From JAKALD01 sp963817785 (GTDB taxonomy: Bacteria; Pseudomonadota; Gammaproteobacteria; Burkholderiales; SG8-39), in contig CAWFPL010000002.1 in assembly GCA_963817785.1 (NCBI GenBank), positions 744,001-808,000 of the forward strand: a DNA stretch of 64,000 nucleotides, given 5' to 3'. Position numbers and translations under genes: made by a program. The notes beneath the pieces are model-generated. The model saw only the letters and a program-made list of their open reading frames with translations, did not search any database and had not been told where the DNA came from. Within the stretch, counting starts at the first letter, position 1; every line of letters begins with the position of its first letter. Shown one piece after another: positions 59,719-64,000 of this stretch.

Positions 59719-60954
59719 CTAGCCCTCGGCGCGGCGCGGCAGCACGGCGCGCAGCAACGCGTAGCCGGCCAGGGCCGAGAGCAGCGAGCCGCCGAGGATG
59801 CCGAGCCGGGTGTCGGCGGCGTAGTGCGCCGCGGCGCTCTCGAACGCGAGCCCGCCGATGAACAGGCTCATGGTGAAGCCCACGCCGCAGAGCAGCGCGG
59901 CGCCGGTCATCGCGCCCCAGCCCGCACCGGCCGGCAGCCGCGCCCAGCCCAGCTTGACCGCGAGCCACGTGGCGCCGAGCACGCCGAGCATCTTGCCGAG
60001 GCAGAGCCCCGCCGCGATGCCGAGCGGCACCGGCGCGAGCAGGGCCGCCGGGGTCACGCCTGCGAGCGACACGCCCGCGTTGGCGAAGGCGAACAGCGGC
60101 AGGATGATGTAAGCGACCGGAGGATGCAGGTCGGTCTCGAGGCGGCGCAGCGGCGAATGCACCCCGCCGGCGTCGTGCGTGCGCAGCGGAATGAACATCG
60201 CCAGCGCCACCCCGGCGAGCGTGGCGTGCACGCCGGACTTGAGCACCGAGACCCACAGCACCAGCCCGACCATCAGGTACGGCGCTACCCGGGTCACGCC
60301 GCCCCGGTTGAGGGCGTACAGCACCGCCAGCGCGAGCGCGGCGACCGCGAGCGAAAGTGCGGACAGCTCGGCGGTGTAGAAGAGCGCGATGATCACGATC
60401 GCGCCCAGGTCGTCGAGGATCGCAAGCGTCAGCAGGAACACCTTGAGCGTGCCGGGAACGCGCGCGCCGAGCAGCGCCAGTACGCCGAGCGCGAACGCGA
60501 TGTCGGTGGCGGTCGGGATCGCCCAGCCGCGCAGCGCCACCGCGTCGCCCCGGTTGAGGGCGAGGTAGATGGCGGCCGGAACGGCCATGCCGGCGGCCGC
60601 GGCGAGCGCTGGCAGCAGCACCTGCCGCGGATCGGAGAGCTCGCCCTCGAGCACCTCGCGCTTGAGCTCGAGCCCCACCAGGAAGAAGAACACGGCCATC
60701 AGGCCGTCGTTGACCCACAGCAGCAGCGGCTTGGCGATCCCGAGGGCGCCGATCCGCACCTCGACCGGCGTGTCGAGGAAACGCTCGTACAGGCCGGCGA
60801 GCGGCGAGTTGGCGAGCACGAGCGCGGCCACGGCGGCGATCGCGAGCAGGATCCCGCCGGCCGATTCGAGCGCGAGGAACTCGCGCAGCGCGTGGATCAC
60901 GCGCACGGTCGGCTCCGCTCGGCAGGGATGGGCGCGGGCATGTTCAGCCGGCAT
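59719..60954 (-). CDS. nhaA: Na+/H+ antiporter NhaA
   Basis: This protein of about 411 residues has 12 helices. The ion-binding aspartate pair is ILDDLGAIVIIALFY, and the GIPTATDIAFAL-like helix WAIPTATDIAFALGVLALLG is present. The N-terminus is uncertain: ATG 60954 adds a His/Arg-rich start, while GTG codons at 60906 or 60900 (VIHALREFLALES) would better match other NhaA proteins. It exports Na+ in exchange for H+ at the inner membrane, maintaining internal pH and Na+. It is divergent from mmsA. Confidence 0.92.
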   Translation of the reverse strand: MPAEHARAHPCRAEPTVRVIHALREFLALESAGGILLAIAAVAALVLANSPLAGLYERFLDTPVEVRIGALGIAKPLLLWVNDGLMAVFFFLVGLELKREVLEGELSDPRQVLLPALAAAAGMAVPAAIYLALNRGDAVALRGWAIPTATDIAFALGVLALLGARVPGTLKVFLLTLAILDDLGAIVIIALFYTAELSALSLAVAALALAVLYALNRGGVTRVAPYLMVGLVLWVSVLKSGVHATLAGVALAMFIPLRTHDAGGVHSPLRRLETDLHPPVAYIILPLFAFANAGVSLAGVTPAALLAPVPLGIAAGLCLGKMLGVLGATWLAVKLGWARLPAGAGWGAMTGAALLCGVGFTMSLFIGGLAFESAAAHYAADTRLGILGGSLLSALAGYALLRAVLPRRAEG

Positions 60955-60989
60955 TCTAGAGCGCGGTACGCGGCGCGCGCCGGGCGCGG

Positions 60990-60995
60990 TAAAAT
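60990..60995 (+). promoter_or_regulatory. Candidate -10 element TAAAAT of mmsA
   Basis: The context GCGGTAAAATCGCG is nearly identical to the block before the enoyl-CoA hydratase gene at 19114. It lies 58 bases before the mmsA ATG. No strong -35 element was seen. Confidence 0.35.
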
Positions 60996-61052
60996 CGCGT
61001 CCTTTTCCGCCCTGCCGCCGCTCGCGCCGCCGGTCGCTCGAGGAGCCGTCCG

Positions 61053-62567
<1,515 letters not shown>

Positions 62568-62568
62568 G

Positions 62569-62592
62569 CGGCTCGGGCGCGCGCCCGAGCCG
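62569..62592. terminator. 24-bp perfect palindrome, bidirectional terminator candidate
   Basis: CGGCTCGGGCGC-GCGCCCGAGCCG has no mismatch and no unpaired centre. It sits between the mmsA stop and the DUF971 stop, which are only 28 bases apart. It could fold into a strong hairpin on either RNA strand, though without a T run. It is a different sequence from the REP-like family. Confidence 0.55.
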
Positions 62593-62595
62593 TTC

Positions 62596-63000
62596 CTAGC
62601 CGGCCTTCGGCCGTGCCTCGGCGCCCGGCGGCTCGCGGCTCGCTCCGGCCTGCTCGAGGCGCCGCAGATAGTCGCTCCACATCTCGTCCTGCTGCAGGCC
62701 GTAATCGTAGAGCAGGTCCCAGGAGTACAGCCCGGTGTCGTGGCCGTCGGAGAAGCACAACTGGAGGGCGTAGGTGCCGACTGGCTCGACGCGCGCGATG
62801 TCGATGTTTTTCTTGCCGACCTGCAGCACCTCCTGCCCCGGCCCGTGGCCGCGCACCTCGGCCGAGGGCGAGAACACGCGCAGGAATTCGTACGGCAGCT
62901 TGAACGTCTTGCCGTCGGCGAACGAGATTTCGAGCAGGCGCGATTTCTGGTGCAGCTTGATCTCAGTCGGCGCGGGCGTGCCGCGGTCCTTTCCCCCCAT
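62596..63000 (-). CDS. DUF971 domain protein
   Basis: The product is 134 residues from ATG 63000 (MGGKDRGTPAPTEIKLHQKS). The core matches DUF971/GBBH-like N-terminal domain: LLEISFADGKTFKLPYEFLR, EPVGTYALQLCFSDGHDTG and YSWDLLYDYGLQQDEMWSDY. In eukaryotic gamma-butyrobetaine hydroxylases this domain binds zinc, and in bacteria it is found alone with unknown function. AGGGAA lies about 10 bases upstream of the ATG. Confidence 0.85.
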   Translation of the reverse strand: MGGKDRGTPAPTEIKLHQKSRLLEISFADGKTFKLPYEFLRVFSPSAEVRGHGPGQEVLQVGKKNIDIARVEPVGTYALQLCFSDGHDTGLYSWDLLYDYGLQQDEMWSDYLRRLEQAGASREPPGAEARPKAG

Positions 63001-63117
63001 CGCAGTGTTCCCTGGTAATCGTCCAGCGCGCATCATAGGCGAGTTGCGCGCGCATAAAAACTCTGCCCGGGCCGTGGCCTTGCCGCTGCGGCGCGAGGCG
63101 GGCACGATGACATTCGC

Positions 63118-64000
63118 ATGAAGCTCGCTTCCTGGTCGCTCGCCTTCTACCGCCTGCCGTACGCGCGCGAGGTGGTGTGGTCGAACGCGGTGGAGCGCGA
63201 CGGGATCTTCGCGCTGCTCAAGTTGGTGGCCGACGACGGCGCGGTGGGCATCGCCGAGGGGACCGTCAAGCAGACCTGGTCGGCGGTCTCCCCGCGCTCG
63301 CTCGCGGCCGCGCTCGAGGACGTGCTCATGCCGCGCGTGCTCGGCAAGGACCTCGAGGAGGTGCCGAAGGCGCTCGCCGCCGTCCCCGAGAACCGGCTCG
63401 GCAAGGCGCTCATAGACAACGCCTGCTGGACGCTGCGCGCCGCGGCCGCGGGCCAGCCGCTGTGGCGGCTGTGGGGCGGCGAGCGCAGGGTCGAGCTCAG
63501 CTGGACCGTGACGCGCCAGGCGCCTGCGCGCATGGCCGCCGAGGCGGCGCAAGCGTGCGCGCGCTACGGCTTCAGGACGCTCAAGGTGAAGGGCGGGCAG
63601 GGGCTGCCGACCGACGTCGCGGCGCTCGAGCGAATACGAGCCGCGGTGGGGCCGCGGGTCGAGCTCTACGTCGACGCCAACGGCGCGTATCGGCGCGAGG
63701 AAGCGCTCGATTACGTGCGCGCGATCGCCGACGCGGGCGCGACCGTAGCCGAGGACCCCAGCCCGCTCGCGCCGGACGCGCAGTTCGCGGCGCTGCAACG
63801 CGATTGCGCCATCCCGATCCTGGTCGATTCGAGCTGCGCTTCGGCGCGCGACGCGGCGCTCTACCTCGAGCGCGGCGCGCAGGCGCTCTCGGCGAAGCCG
63901 GGTCGCGTCGGGCTCTCCGAGTGCCGCGCCGTGGCGGCGCTCGCCGCGCAGCACGGCGCGCGGGTCGCGGTGGGCATCTACGCCGAGAGCCTGCTCGGCA
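63118..64000 (+). CDS. Mandelate racemase/muconate lactonizing enzyme family protein (partial)
   Basis: The frame starts at ATG 63118 and runs open to the window edge (294 codons seen). The enolase-superfamily MLE-type set is visible: TLKVKGG (K156 and K158), YVDANGAY (D186), AEDPSP (E212), ILVDSSC (D237), SAKPGRVG (K260) and YAESLLG (E290). The capping domain begins SLAFYRLPYAREVVWS. Members include muconate cycloisomerase and o-succinylbenzoate synthase-like enzymes; the exact reaction is undetermined without the C-terminus. Confidence 0.85.
   Translation, partial: MKLASWSLAFYRLPYAREVVWSNAVERDGIFALLKLVADDGAVGIAEGTVKQTWSAVSPRSLAAALEDVLMPRVLGKDLEEVPKALAAVPENRLGKALIDNACWTLRAAAAGQPLWRLWGGERRVELSWTVTRQAPARMAAEAAQACARYGFRTLKVKGGQGLPTDVAALERIRAAVGPRVELYVDANGAYRREEALDYVRAIADAGATVAEDPSPLAPDAQFAALQRDCAIPILVDSSCASARDAALYLERGAQALSAKPGRVGLSECRAVAALAAQHGARVAVGIYAESLLG

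Overview
This 64 kb window is very GC-rich (by eye well over 60 percent), densely coded chromosomal DNA. Third-codon positions are strongly GC-biased and there are many 4-base ATGA/GTGA gene overlaps. The family mix (DUF2917, DUF1641, a PA0069-type radical SAM protein, a YdcH protein, a PsrA-like TetR regulator, a GcvA-type LysR, an FadE of the large membrane type) points to a betaproteobacterium, probably Burkholderiales-related. No rRNA, tRNA, phage, transposase, plasmid or CRISPR signature was seen. About sixty genes are supported, and no gene-free stretch exceeds 300 bases.

Layout. 1-9.2 kb: end of a sulfide:quinone-reductase-like flavoprotein with its DUF1641 partner, a shortened EamA transporter, PhzF, a radical SAM protein, two MFS transporters around a D-amino-acid PLP enzyme, then an overlapping spermidine synthase-like/PEBP pair and a TSUP exporter. 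9.2-20.9 kb: a small protein-gor-cfa cluster, a NUDIX-MBL fusion, a dienoyl-CoA reductase-like SDR, DUF2917 and LysR genes, a quinone oxidoreductase, a ZIP transporter, a threonine dehydratase-like enzyme and an enoyl-CoA hydratase. 21-26 kb: a glycerol-3-phosphate-type ABC importer ending in an endonuclease/exonuclease/phosphatase-fold hydrolase. 26-33 kb: an HD hydrolase, YdcH, Dtd, an acyl-CoA dehydrogenase with a phosphotransferase, a kynureninase-like enzyme, a GST and MarC.

33-41 kb is a fatty-acid beta-oxidation operon read leftward: PsrA-like regulator, FadE, thiolase, hydratase/3-hydroxyacyl-CoA dehydrogenase, thioesterase, SDR. A perfect 9+9 inverted repeat of PsrA type lies just upstream of the regulator. 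41-49 kb carries an Atm1-type ABC exporter, PBP7-like PbpG, EgtD, and an IclR gene divergent from lutA-lutB, with no lutC in the window. 49-54.8 kb is a stress module (CBS protein, universal stress protein, Lon-like protease, alpha/beta hydrolase, phosphoribosyltransferase) with two FNR/ANR-type boxes in its promoters. 54.8-64 kb holds a large ACP-acyl-AMP ligase-acyltransferase fusion, MnmC, NhaA, methylmalonate-semialdehyde dehydrogenase, a DUF971 protein and a truncated enolase-superfamily gene.

The least expected non-coding signal is a dispersed family of three long hairpins (45.4, 48.7 and 57.7 kb). They share CTCCGG...CCGGAG ends and an ATTGGGT(T)AAAAGC tail. Each sits between convergent gene ends, and their inner stems differ in sequence yet stay paired. 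They look like a species-specific REP-like element or bidirectional terminator.
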